From UBA10107 sp963835585 (lineage in GTDB: Archaea; Nanobdellota; Nanobdellia; Woesearchaeales; UBA10107): a stretch of DNA of 64,000 bases. How positions within the stretch are numbered: position 1 is the first letter of the stretch; every line of letters begins with the position of its first letter. This document shows, one piece after another, positions 8,238-15,778 of the stretch. A model generated the notes under the pieces. That model searched no databases, had not been told where the DNA came from, and saw nothing but the letters and a program-made list of their open reading frames with translations. The stretch lies in NCBI GenBank assembly GCA_963835585.1, contig CAWIGF010000001.1, forward strand, positions 1 through 64,000, read 5' to 3'. The position numbers and the translations under genes are program-made.

Positions 8238-8549
8238 TTATTTTAATTGAGACAGTTTTCCGACAAGAGCTTCATAGACTTCTTTTTTCTTCTGCGAGGA
8301 CAATGAGAATACGTTCTTCTCTATCATCGCCTTGGCTATTGTGAAGATGTAGTTTAGTTTTATGATGCTGTCCTTTATCGCCCCGTCCTTCCTTGTCAAT
8401 GATATGCCGTGCATATCGGTATTGCTTGTTATCCCTGCGACAACGATGTTATCAAATTCCTCGAACAGGACCAAAGCAGGTCTTTTTTTGATTTCAAAAG
8501 TGTCTGTGAATTGGACGTTCGCGAGCACGACGTCTCCTGACTTAGGCAT
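8238..8549 (-). CDS. PemK/MazF-type mRNA interferase toxin
   Basis: A 103-residue endoribonuclease-type toxin. The family frame is visible: PKSGDVVLANVQFTD at the N-terminus (usually GDIVLVxFPFTD), then KKRPALVLFEE, NIVVAGITSN and SIIKLNYIFTI. MazF-like toxins cut mRNA at short sequences and are held by the co-expressed antitoxin. The ATG at 8549 follows a GAGG site and overlaps the antitoxin stop by eight bases; the longer start at 8564 is less likely. Length is normal and no key segment is missing, so it is probably active. Confidence 0.85.
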   Translation of the reverse strand: MPKSGDVVLANVQFTDTFEIKKRPALVLFEEFDNIVVAGITSNTDMHGISLTRKDGAIKDSIIKLNYIFTIAKAMIEKNVFSLSSQKKKEVYEALVGKLSQLK

Positions 8550-8766
8550 TTTCCCAGGCCTCATCTTCCTTGTTGTTCCACAGTTCCTTCATCTTGGCCT
8601 GCTGGATTTTGTGCAGGAATTCATCGTACTGGTTTCCTTTTTTCATGGCCTGGAAGACCTTTATCATGTGCCGTATCAGGTCGTTATATGTCTGTCGAGG
8701 ATATTCCTGGGCTTCCTTGAGGGATTTTACCAATGCCTTGTCCAGTTGGATGGTTGTATTAGTCAT
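8542..8766 (-). CDS. Antitoxin partner of the MazF-type toxin
   Basis: A 74-residue protein. MTNTTIQLDKALVKSLKE reads as a ribbon-helix-helix strand plus helix, followed by YPRQTYNDLIRHMIKVF, then a charged C-terminal tail (KMKELWNNKEDEAWENA) of the kind that occupies the toxin active site. It overlaps the toxin gene by eight bases, the standard antitoxin-first order. Confidence 0.8.
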   Translation of the reverse strand: MTNTTIQLDKALVKSLKEAQEYPRQTYNDLIRHMIKVFQAMKKGNQYDEFLHKIQQAKMKELWNNKEDEAWENA

Positions 8767-8804
8767 TATATATAACCTATAGTAAGCTATAATTTATTAT
8801 ATAT

Positions 8805-9101
8805 TTAAATGTTTCTCTTTTTGGCCTTTCTCGCCTCCCTCCTTTTCAATAGTCTCTTTTGTTTCATGTTCATCCTGATCCTTTTCGCATACAGTTCTTC
8901 ATGCACCCTCTTCATTCGAGGACGGACCGTTTTTATCGTCTTGAAGTCGCTGAACCATTCCCGGGAACCATCCCTGTGGTCGATCCAATCATCCCAGTAC
9001 TCGGTCGGTTCCAGATTCAATCGTGGAATATCTTTGTATGGCATCCGTACCGTGGTGCCCGCTGTTGTGCGGCCGTCATGCCGTCGTGTTTTTCTGTTCA
9101 T
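8805..9101 (-). CDS. Small basic protein, unknown
   Basis: A 98-residue Arg/Lys-rich protein. The centre (EYWDDWIDHRDGSREWF) is acidic and aromatic, and the C-terminus ends in a basic coiled helix (KQKRLLKRREARKAKKR) that could bind nucleic acid. GGAGG lies six bases before the ATG at 9101, which decides this start over the one at 9128. Two mini-frames precede it (9163-9195 and 9098-9157), the second ending in an ATGA overlap with this start. A long plus-strand frame over the same bases looks like a shadow. Confidence 0.6.
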   Translation of the reverse strand: MNRKTRRHDGRTTAGTTVRMPYKDIPRLNLEPTEYWDDWIDHRDGSREWFSDFKTIKTVRPRMKRVHEELYAKRIRMNMKQKRLLKRREARKAKKRNI

Positions 9102-9315
9102 GTTTCCTCCATCCGAGCTCTGGTCCACGTGTCAAGCAAAACAGGGCTGTTGCGCATCGCAACTAATCGAATGGATGTTCTTTGAAGATAACCATGCTGT
9201 TATTCGACTGTGTTGTCTTTAAATAAATTATGACGGCATGATGCCAGAATGTATTTTTGAGAAGGGCTATGTCATCAATAACTTTTTATATCACTTCTCT
9301 ATTCGATTCGAATAC

Positions 9316-9858
9316 ATGAGCACCGCACTAGGACAGGACTTCAAAATAGAGAAGGCATCTCCAGAGCTTAAACTAAAAGCAATAAAGACGTTGCCTATGG
9401 ATCCTTACGAGACCCACCTCTATCTGTTCGCTAACGGCACACGGAATAGCTTGAGGGCACATTTCGATAGCGATGAAAAAAAGAAATATGTCTCTGAGTG
9501 CATAAATAACAAAGTGATGCCATTCACAGGGATAAAAATAGGCTATGACCTAAATGATAATATTTTAATCGGAAAACCCACGGGTGGCGAAATCGAAGAT
9601 TTGTTGCGCGGAGGAAGATTCCAACAAGTGCTTCTTGAAACACGCCAAGAACGTGCGTTCAAGAAGTTCAAGGACACGTTGTTGAATGGCATTATAGAAA
9701 GTGGTTATCATGTCGGAAACGGATTCATTCATTTCGCTTCCGAAGAGAAACCAATACACTCTATCGTCATCGATGAAGATTTGAAATTATTGACTAATGC
9801 AAATTCCCGCGGCATCGACAAGATAATGTCGTGGTTCAAGGGATTGTCAGAAAAATAA
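9316..9858 (+). CDS. Unknown soluble protein
   Basis: A 180-residue protein (MSTALGQDFKIEKASPEL) of mixed alpha-beta character without recognised motifs. The start is set by a CTTTTTATATC box about 28 bases upstream, giving a leaderless message; the earlier ATG at 9238 would lie before the promoter. It contains LRGGRFQQVLLETRQERAF, a basic helix that could contact RNA, but this is only a possibility. Confidence 0.6.
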   Translation: MSTALGQDFKIEKASPELKLKAIKTLPMDPYETHLYLFANGTRNSLRAHFDSDEKKKYVSECINNKVMPFTGIKIGYDLNDNILIGKPTGGEIEDLLRGGRFQQVLLETRQERAFKKFKDTLLNGIIESGYHVGNGFIHFASEEKPIHSIVIDEDLKLLTNANSRGIDKIMSWFKGLSEK

Positions 9859-9977
9859 TGTTCTTTGGGATTATCATATGATTTTGGATGTATTTATGGA
9901 TATATACCTACTTCTATAAGTAGCAATGGGTAGCTATGGCGCAGATATCTTCGCAAAAATAACGAAGGGCTATGTCA

Positions 9978-10625
9978 TCATCCCTTGTCTTTCATCGCCG
10001 CGAATCTCTTCAATCGTTCGCAGACATCGATCCAATATTCCGGGGCGATGCTGTTGGGGATCAATAGTTCCGAGACGGGATAGGATTCTCCTTTATCATC
10101 CGAATATCTTTTTTTATAATAAGGATCTTTTATGTTATGTTCCAGTCGCAGCAGGAGGCGCCACGGGGTGCATTTCGGGAACCTGAGATAGCGCTCTTCC
10201 GTGCTCAGCCCGGCCGGTTCAGTCCTGCCAAACATGTTCGCATCCATCTGTCTTTTGAATTCTTTGTTGAACTCCTTGACGGCATCATCTCCTTTTCTTT
10301 TCGCTATCTCCATCCCGAGTTCCAGTCTTCTGATGGACTTGATGTATTCCTCTGCTTTTTGATTGGCTTCTTCATTTATCATTCCTTTCTCAGGGCATAG
10401 GAAATTATCAAGCGTGTTTAGTATCAAGAATCCCGGCTCCGGGCCATCGACCAAGATGTCTTTCAGGTCTTTCTGCCATCTGTTCGGAACATACTTCTCT
10501 CGTATGGCGTCCTCAAGAGTGTCCAGGCAGACTTGAAATTTCTGGAAATCGTGTTCCCAGATTGCCGGCCTATATATGAGCAGTGCCTGATATATCTCTT
10601 GCGAGACGTTCGATAGTTCGACCAT
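9978..10625 (-). CDS. Unknown helical protein
   Basis: A 215-residue, mostly helical soluble protein (MVELSNVSQEIYQALLIYRP). It has a central coiled segment (EEANQKAEEYIKSIRRLELG) and a Pro/Tyr-rich end. It ends in two consecutive TGA stops. No family recognised. The stop lies in one of the repeated ATGTCATC elements described under findings. Confidence 0.65.
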   Translation of the reverse strand: MVELSNVSQEIYQALLIYRPAIWEHDFQKFQVCLDTLEDAIREKYVPNRWQKDLKDILVDGPEPGFLILNTLDNFLCPEKGMINEEANQKAEEYIKSIRRLELGMEIAKRKGDDAVKEFNKEFKRQMDANMFGRTEPAGLSTEERYLRFPKCTPWRLLLRLEHNIKDPYYKKRYSDDKGESYPVSELLIPNSIAPEYWIDVCERLKRFAAMKDKG

Positions 10626-10704
10626 GCCGTGCAGAATTAAAACAGATATATAAAGTTAACATACTCCAATGGTTGAAAAACAATGTCATCCAGGAATCAA
10701 CAAT

Positions 10705-10956
10705 CTACTTCATCTCTTTCCTTGTCTTCTTGACTTTCTTCTCCAGATAACCTTCCTCATACTGGGCTCTTAGAATCTGCTTCACTTGTCTATAGGCGAA
10801 TATCGGAACATAATCTATTATCTTCGCATCCTTTTCCAATATGGCTCTTATGCCTTGATATACCTTTGTTATCTCTTCTTCGTTTTCTTGTCCGAACTCT
10901 TCGACAAGTTTTGCTATGCTCGTCCCGTGAGCCCCTTCATTGTCTTTTTTGTTCAT
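10705..10956 (-). CDS. Small unknown protein
   Basis: An 83-residue charged helical protein (MNKKDNEGAHGTSIAKLVEEF). GTSIAKLVEEFGQENEEEI followed by VYQGIRAILEKDAKI could be a helix-turn-helix-like N-terminus, but the match is weak. It ends in a Lys-rich tail. Confidence 0.55.
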   Translation of the reverse strand: MNKKDNEGAHGTSIAKLVEEFGQENEEEITKVYQGIRAILEKDAKIIDYVPIFAYRQVKQILRAQYEEGYLEKKVKKTRKEMK

Positions 10957-11036
10957 TGTCGTTCACAAGATAAGAACTGCGTTCAGACTTATCGAGGCTG
11001 TCCAACGATAACCATTATTTAAAGATTTCTTTCATC

Positions 11037-11186
11037 GTGACACCTGCCCAGTTCAAACGAGGACCTGATGCACTGCCTCATGACGATGAGCATAAGGAAT
11101 TATTATGGAAAGACATAGTCAATAATGATGAAGAGCTGTCGTCTAGATTAACACCATTGAACATAAACATCAGTTCGGAACGGTGA
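11037..11186 (+). CDS. Possible 49-residue protein
   Basis: An open frame with a GTG start (TPAQFKRGPDALPHDDEHKE) of believable composition. A TTATTTAAAG box is only 18 bases before the GTG, too close for a leaderless start, and the frame overlaps the 3' end of the protease gene by 17 bases. Listed as a weak candidate only. Confidence 0.22.
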   Translation: MTPAQFKRGPDALPHDDEHKELLWKDIVNNDEELSSRLTPLNINISSER

Positions 11187-14100
11187 CTTGTATGTCCGCG
11201 TCGTTGTTCGTCTCGTCCGATTCTGCTATGAGATTATTAGGATCCACGAGCACGGAGGCGGTGTAATTTCCTGCGCTCTGATAATTCACTTTCCTAGCGA
11301 TCGTCGTGGAGTTTCCTGCAGTGATTTCTGAGACTACGCCGCTGACCGATTGTCCTTGGTCTCCTGAATCTATCTTCCACTCTATGTTCGAGACGTCATT
11401 TGTCCCTATGTTCTCTATCGTGAAAGCGATTACCGCGGGACTGCTGGCATTTATTGGGGTGACCTGCAGCACGGCATCGACTATCTTGAGATCAGTTATG
11501 TTCGATGGCGGTGTCACGCACTGCGCATTGCTGCACGCGTAGCTGCATGATTGTTGCTTAGTGAAAGCATCTGAATATTCGCAGTATGATGACTTTGTGG
11601 AAGGATTGAAGCAAGTCCATGTCCTGTAGTTCTGGAATATGTTATTTTTTGAGCAGATTGGGGATCCTATCAGTCCGTTTGTTCCGCAATCGCTGTTCTT
11701 CGTGCATGTGTATGTGACGATAAGGCATGCTCCATGAGCGCATCCGTCAGAACATACTTTATTTTGTTCGCCCGTGTCCGCGTACGAGCATGACGCGTTC
11801 TGTGCTCCGGGATTGTTGCATGTGTATGTCCTGTACGTCTGCCATACGTTTCCTGCGTTGCATGATAGATTTCCTACAATGCCATTCGTTCCGCAATCAG
11901 AATGTGTGTTGCATGAGACGCACATCCCGTTCGAACACGCAGGATCGCATGTATTCTGTAGACTTGTCATGTTCGCGCTCGTGCAATATGAGTTCAATGC
12001 GCCTGGATTCACGCAGGTATGCCCTGTCTCGGATTGCATGACGTTATTGCCGCTGCAGTATGGTCCTCCGATGGTCTGGTTTGATCCGCAATCAATGTCA
12101 GTCGAACAGTTGATCGGTATGCTCTGGTAGCCGAGTCCACGCGAGCATGGAGATGTGAAATTGCTTAGCTCAGTCCCATTTGTTGTCATCTCGTATATCC
12201 TGCCGCTCATGTCTATGCTCCACATATGCTGTCCATCCCATGCGAGACCGAACGAATAATAATTTGGATGAGTGATCTGGCCAACTACTGTTCCTCCTAG
12301 TGTTATCTTATATATTGTGTATCCATTTGCGTCGGAACTCCAGAGATATTGACCATCCCATGCGAGGGCATCTGAACTGGCGCCCGGCCGTGGAACGTAT
12401 GTCGCCCAGCCATTCTCTGTAAGGAATTGGACATTAGTGTTTCCGTCGCTGGTGATAGGATATATCTCGGTAGATTCCATATCGCTAATCCATGTGAGAT
12501 TATGCTGGCTGTCCCATGCGAAACCGCTTGGATATTCTCCAGCGCTGCTGAAACTATCCACGATGTTTCCGTTTGTGTCGAATTTAAATATCTCCCTGAT
12601 GGACAATATGTATGGACAGACCTCTCCTGTCCACAGGTATTGACCATCCCATCCGAGGCTGAATATAGCTGGAGGGCTATAATAATAGCCAGGTATGTTG
12701 CAGTCCATATGCTCGGCGCTGAAGTTATCAACGACATGGCCAGTTTTTGTCATCTTGTATATGTCATTGTAGGTGTTGCACCACAGATAGTTCGTGTCGT
12801 TGGTGCATGTCGCGTTGTAGCATCCATATGCACAACTCTGTGTCACTGTTGTGCTTATCGTGGTGTTGGTGCAGTATGAGTATCCTTTTCCTGGATTCAT
12901 GCACGTGGGATGTATTGCATTTTGTGTAATGTTTTTTCTTGCGCAGTACGGAGCGGACAATGAATTGGCTCCGCAGTCGGCATCGGAATAACAAACTGGG
13001 ATGTCATCTATCTGTCCATCACAATCATCATCGATTCCATTTATGACTTCAGGAGTGGGACCAGGATTCGGACTTACGTAGACAGACTCATTTATCGGAT
13101 AGTTTGCGTATGCCTTGTATTTCACTTCCGTCTCTGCGTTGCCCGCGAACCACGGACCGCATTCCGCTTTCGCACCTACCGTGAAGCTACCTGGATTTTC
13201 GACGTTTACATCGTACACCACGTTGCCCGTATCTGTGCTCCAGATGGGATCGAGCCAATGCGATGATGTCACATAGAGGTCAGCGCTTGTATCTACCTCG
13301 ACCTGTTGTGCATAAGGAATGTTTATTGTTTTCTCCTCGGTGTCATAATTATCAGTCATATGTTGCGGACAGTCGGCGTCCACCTTGACATCTTTGCTGA
13401 CTATATTGTATCTTGTCGTCGGCCAGGATGCCTGCGCGCATGCGCACTTTGCCAAACCATCATCGATAAGTCCGTTCTTGTTGTCATCGTAATTATTGCA
13501 CACTTCTGGTTGCACACATTGCGAGCCGGAAGGAGAGCACGCGTCGCCGCATCCATCATGATTCGAATCTGTCTGGTTAGGATTATACACTGTCGGGCAA
13601 TTATCGCAGGCATCTCCGATGCCATCCCCATCACTGTCTGCTTGATCTGGATTCCTTACTGTCGGGCAATTATCGATATTGTCAGGAACTCCGTCTCCAT
13701 CCGTGTCCGTTCCTGTTATCGCAAGCGCATCTCCCCACATGCTCGTGTCGTTGTATGAGACTCGCACATCGCCGCTCTCTCCCCACCAATTTCCCCAGCT
13801 GTTCTTCATTATCCAATAACCGCCGGTATCGTTGTAGCCGATGAGCAGCATCGTATGGCTTCCTTCATATGGGCCCCAGCTATGAAGATATATTCCGCCG
13901 CCGTACCAATCGAAATCAGTGTATACATCGAAGAATATTATTAGCGGGCCGTTGGTTGTGAGTGCGCTCTTGAAATCATTGGAATATACGTACTGCCAGC
14001 CGGTTATCTTCTTGGCATTGCCCTGGGAATTATTCTCCATGTTGCAGGCTTCGTCCGTGCCAGTGAACTGGAGAAACGGTTCGTCGACTATTCCCGTGGA

Positions 14101-14658
14101 TTGCGCGTAATCGAGGGCAGAATCAGGATTTCCTCCATTTACGCAGTTGCCGCAATTGGGACAGCACGAGATAAGTTGTTGTTCGGATAGATCATAATTC
14201 GCGTTCGAGTTGTTAAGGTTTATGTTGATATTTGCCTCGATGGCAGCTATAGTCGCGAATGCCCAGCATCCTCCACACAATCCCTGGTCCTTCACTGGCG
14301 TTATCCAGTTTTTCCCGTCCTTGTTCATCCAGTTTATGCTTCCGGGAATATTCGTGGAGCTCACCTTCATTATTTTGGAAGAATATATCTTTGCTTTCGG
14401 GGCCTTCGCCATATTCTGCTGCTGCTCCTCGAGCAATGTCCTGTTTATTCCGAATGTATGCTGCATCTGTCCTGGCGACAGAAGAGTTGCGTTGCTTATG
14501 ACTGTCCATGATGCATTGTGAGCCGCTATTGCTGCAGTAATTGCATTTATTGTCATCGTTACGTTGGCAGTGTTGACAGAAACTACGCTATCATTAGCGG
14601 CGTATGCTGCTGTTGCTGTGCACAAGAGGAGTATGGAGAAAATCAATATCTTTCTCAT
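11170..14658 (-). CDS. Secreted papain-family (C1A) protease with repeat domains
   Basis: A 1162-residue exported cysteine protease. MRKILIFSILLLCTATAAYA is a signal peptide. The catalytic domain shows QGLCGGCWAF (nucleophile Cys131, oxyanion Gln125), GSHTMLLIGY (His268) and WIMKNSWG (Asn286), the complete papain triad. Then come thrombospondin type-3-like calcium repeats (DSDGDGIGDACDNCPT), a region of WDGQYLW-type repeats that looks like a beta-propeller, several Cys-rich CGTNG repeats and a C-terminal CARDB-like beta-sandwich (SNIEWKIDSG). No C-terminal anchor is seen. It starts in an ATGA overlap with the lipoprotein gene, so the two are translated together. It probably digests proteins or binds at the cell surface of the archaeon or a host. 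Confidence 0.92.
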   Translation of the reverse strand: MRKILIFSILLLCTATAAYAANDSVVSVNTANVTMTINAITAAIAAHNASWTVISNATLLSPGQMQHTFGINRTLLEEQQQNMAKAPKAKIYSSKIMKVSSTNIPGSINWMNKDGKNWITPVKDQGLCGGCWAFATIAAIEANININLNNSNANYDLSEQQLISCCPNCGNCVNGGNPDSALDYAQSTGIVDEPFLQFTGTDEACNMENNSQGNAKKITGWQYVYSNDFKSALTTNGPLIIFFDVYTDFDWYGGGIYLHSWGPYEGSHTMLLIGYNDTGGYWIMKNSWGNWWGESGDVRVSYNDTSMWGDALAITGTDTDGDGVPDNIDNCPTVRNPDQADSDGDGIGDACDNCPTVYNPNQTDSNHDGCGDACSPSGSQCVQPEVCNNYDDNKNGLIDDGLAKCACAQASWPTTRYNIVSKDVKVDADCPQHMTDNYDTEEKTINIPYAQQVEVDTSADLYVTSSHWLDPIWSTDTGNVVYDVNVENPGSFTVGAKAECGPWFAGNAETEVKYKAYANYPINESVYVSPNPGPTPEVINGIDDDCDGQIDDIPVCYSDADCGANSLSAPYCARKNITQNAIHPTCMNPGKGYSYCTNTTISTTVTQSCAYGCYNATCTNDTNYLWCNTYNDIYKMTKTGHVVDNFSAEHMDCNIPGYYYSPPAIFSLGWDGQYLWTGEVCPYILSIREIFKFDTNGNIVDSFSSAGEYPSGFAWDSQHNLTWISDMESTEIYPITSDGNTNVQFLTENGWATYVPRPGASSDALAWDGQYLWSSDANGYTIYKITLGGTVVGQITHPNYYSFGLAWDGQHMWSIDMSGRIYEMTTNGTELSNFTSPCSRGLGYQSIPINCSTDIDCGSNQTIGGPYCSGNNVMQSETGHTCVNPGALNSYCTSANMTSLQNTCDPACSNGMCVSCNTHSDCGTNGIVGNLSCNAGNVWQTYRTYTCNNPGAQNASCSYADTGEQNKVCSDGCAHGACLIVTYTCTKNSDCGTNGLIGSPICSKNNIFQNYRTWTCFNPSTKSSYCEYSDAFTKQQSCSYACSNAQCVTPPSNITDLKIVDAVLQVTPINASSPAVIAFTIENIGTNDVSNIEWKIDSGDQGQSVSGVVSEITAGNSTTIARKVNYQSAGNYTASVLVDPNNLIAESDETNNDADIQVTVPN

Positions 14659-15437
14659 TGGTACTCTCCCTCCGGCCAATTGGAACTCTCTAGTGTATCA
14701 AGTATCGTGTCGAGTTCGGAGGTTGTGCATGGATCTATCTGGCACCATGATATTCCGTATGAATCAAGTTTCGTTTTCTGCGCAGCGTGGTTGTCATCGC
14801 TCACGCCTTGGTACCATATCACATGATACGTCCCGTTCACGAGTATCTCTGCGTCTACATTTATGATCATGCCATCCAGGTCAAGTGATTGGTTCATGAA
14901 ATAATCGGATATGTAGTTTTGTGAAAGATATTGCGCGAGTTTCTGCTCGAGCGTGAGGTCTCCTTCATCTTTTGTCGCGGGTATCGGAGTCTCCGTGGGA
15001 GTAGGTGTGATCGTGCAGGTGTTTGTTGCCGTAGCAGTGTTTGTCGGCATGTATGTGTTCGTAGGAGTATCCGTATTCGTGGGAGAAAGTGTCGGTGTGT
15101 AGGAGTTTGTAGGTGTTGGCGTGTATGTGGGAGTAATAGTATTAATAGGAGTCAGTGTGCTCGTCGGTGTGTTGGTGTCAGTCGGCGTGGGTGTACAAGT
15201 CGCTGTGTTTAGCGGCGTATATGATGACGTGGGTGTGTTTGTACTGATTGAAGTCGGATTGTTTGTCGGCGTGTATGTCGTGATTGCTGTCGGTGTCTTC
15301 GTATAGACGGGAGTCGCTGTTTTGGAGCTCGGCGACGTAGGATTACTGCCCAGAGAACATCCAATCTGTGTTGCTCCGAGAAGTCCAAGCAATCCCATTA
15401 TTCTTGCTGCGCGCGGTAGCTTATGTAGTATCGACAT
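14655..15437 (-). CDS. Thr/Pro-rich stalk lipoprotein
   Basis: A 260-residue protein with a signal peptide ending in a lipobox-like GATQIGCS, so Cys27 is the likely lipid anchor. Residues 35-155 are a long Thr-Pro spacer built of TPT, TNTPT and SYTPT units, probably extended and glycosylated. A C-terminal domain of about 100 residues (LTLEQKLAQYLSQNY and onward) is of unknown fold and carries two Cys. The TGA overlaps the ATG of the protease gene. It may hold or chaperone the protease at the membrane; this is inference from coupling. Thr-Pro spacers also occur in the GH16 protein at 46309. Confidence 0.8.
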   Translation of the reverse strand: MSILHKLPRAARIMGLLGLLGATQIGCSLGSNPTSPSSKTATPVYTKTPTAITTYTPTNNPTSISTNTPTSSYTPLNTATCTPTPTDTNTPTSTLTPINTITPTYTPTPTNSYTPTLSPTNTDTPTNTYMPTNTATATNTCTITPTPTETPIPATKDEGDLTLEQKLAQYLSQNYISDYFMNQSLDLDGMIINVDAEILVNGTYHVIWYQGVSDDNHAAQKTKLDSYGISWCQIDPCTTSELDTILDTLESSNWPEGEYQ

Positions 15438-15496
15438 GACGTTACTTTGTACCCCAGCCAGAACATATATCTTTAAAGGATATAAATTTAGACAAT

Positions 15497-15512
15497 AGTG
15501 AATATATTCACT
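15497..15512. promoter_or_regulatory. 16-bp perfect palindrome upstream of the lipoprotein gene
   Basis: AGTGAATATATTCACT is its own reverse complement. It lies just upstream of a minus-strand TATA-like AATTTATATCC (15478-15488) for the lipoprotein-protease operon, a good position for a dimeric repressor or activator site. Confidence 0.5.
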
Positions 15513-15527
15513 GTATATTTATTTGGT

Positions 15528-15776
15528 TTAAATATGATGTTGAAGAACTAATTTAATTTGTAAAGAGTCATAGTCTGTTTCGTAATTCTTGCTGTAATTA
15601 AATACTACGTCATTCCCTGCAGGGCCAAAATTCTTTTTCAATGTATTTTCTGCGATCTCGATGTGCGTCTCGTGCATGGGGTCGAAGGTGCCGGTCATTA
15701 TCCCCAGCTGCACATCATCGCACGTGCCCTGTTGCAGGTAATGTGCAAGTATGTCCCGCATCATCGGTATTTCCAT
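15528..15776 (-). CDS. Truncated HIGH-type nucleotidyltransferase
   Basis: An 82-residue product with LGIMTGTFDPMHETH, which matches the N-terminal nucleotide-binding motif (GxFDPxHxGH) of NadD, CoaD and related adenylyl/cytidylyltransferases. The last motif residues read HETH rather than HxGH. Full enzymes are about 160-210 residues; here the second half with the ISSTxIR motif is missing. The stop of the frame is clean. It is the last gene of the operon, two bases after the PRTase-SLOG gene. It may be a remnant, or a small protein that only binds a nucleotide or partner. Confidence 0.6.
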   Translation of the reverse strand: MEIPMMRDILAHYLQQGTCDDVQLGIMTGTFDPMHETHIEIAENTLKKNFGPAGNDVVFNYSKNYETDYDSLQIKLVLQHHI

Positions 15777-15778
15777 TT

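Noticed and set aside
8809..9222. A 137-codon plus-strand frame rich in Phe, Leu and Ser
   Set aside because: It is the mirror of the Arg/Lys-rich minus-strand gene with a GGAGG site; the composition is that of a shadow frame and it has no promoter or ribosome site.
9926..10186. Plus-strand frame MGSYGADIFAKITKGYVIIP
   Set aside because: It lies almost wholly antisense to the 215-residue gene and soon turns into improbable sequence. Only its first 17 codons, covering the repeated ATGTCATC element, are of interest.
12303..12737. Long reverse-frame open reading frames inside the papain-like protease gene
   Set aside because: Frames of 60-150 codons on both strands here follow from the low stop-codon density of the repeat-rich protease gene; none has a start signal or a sensible composition.
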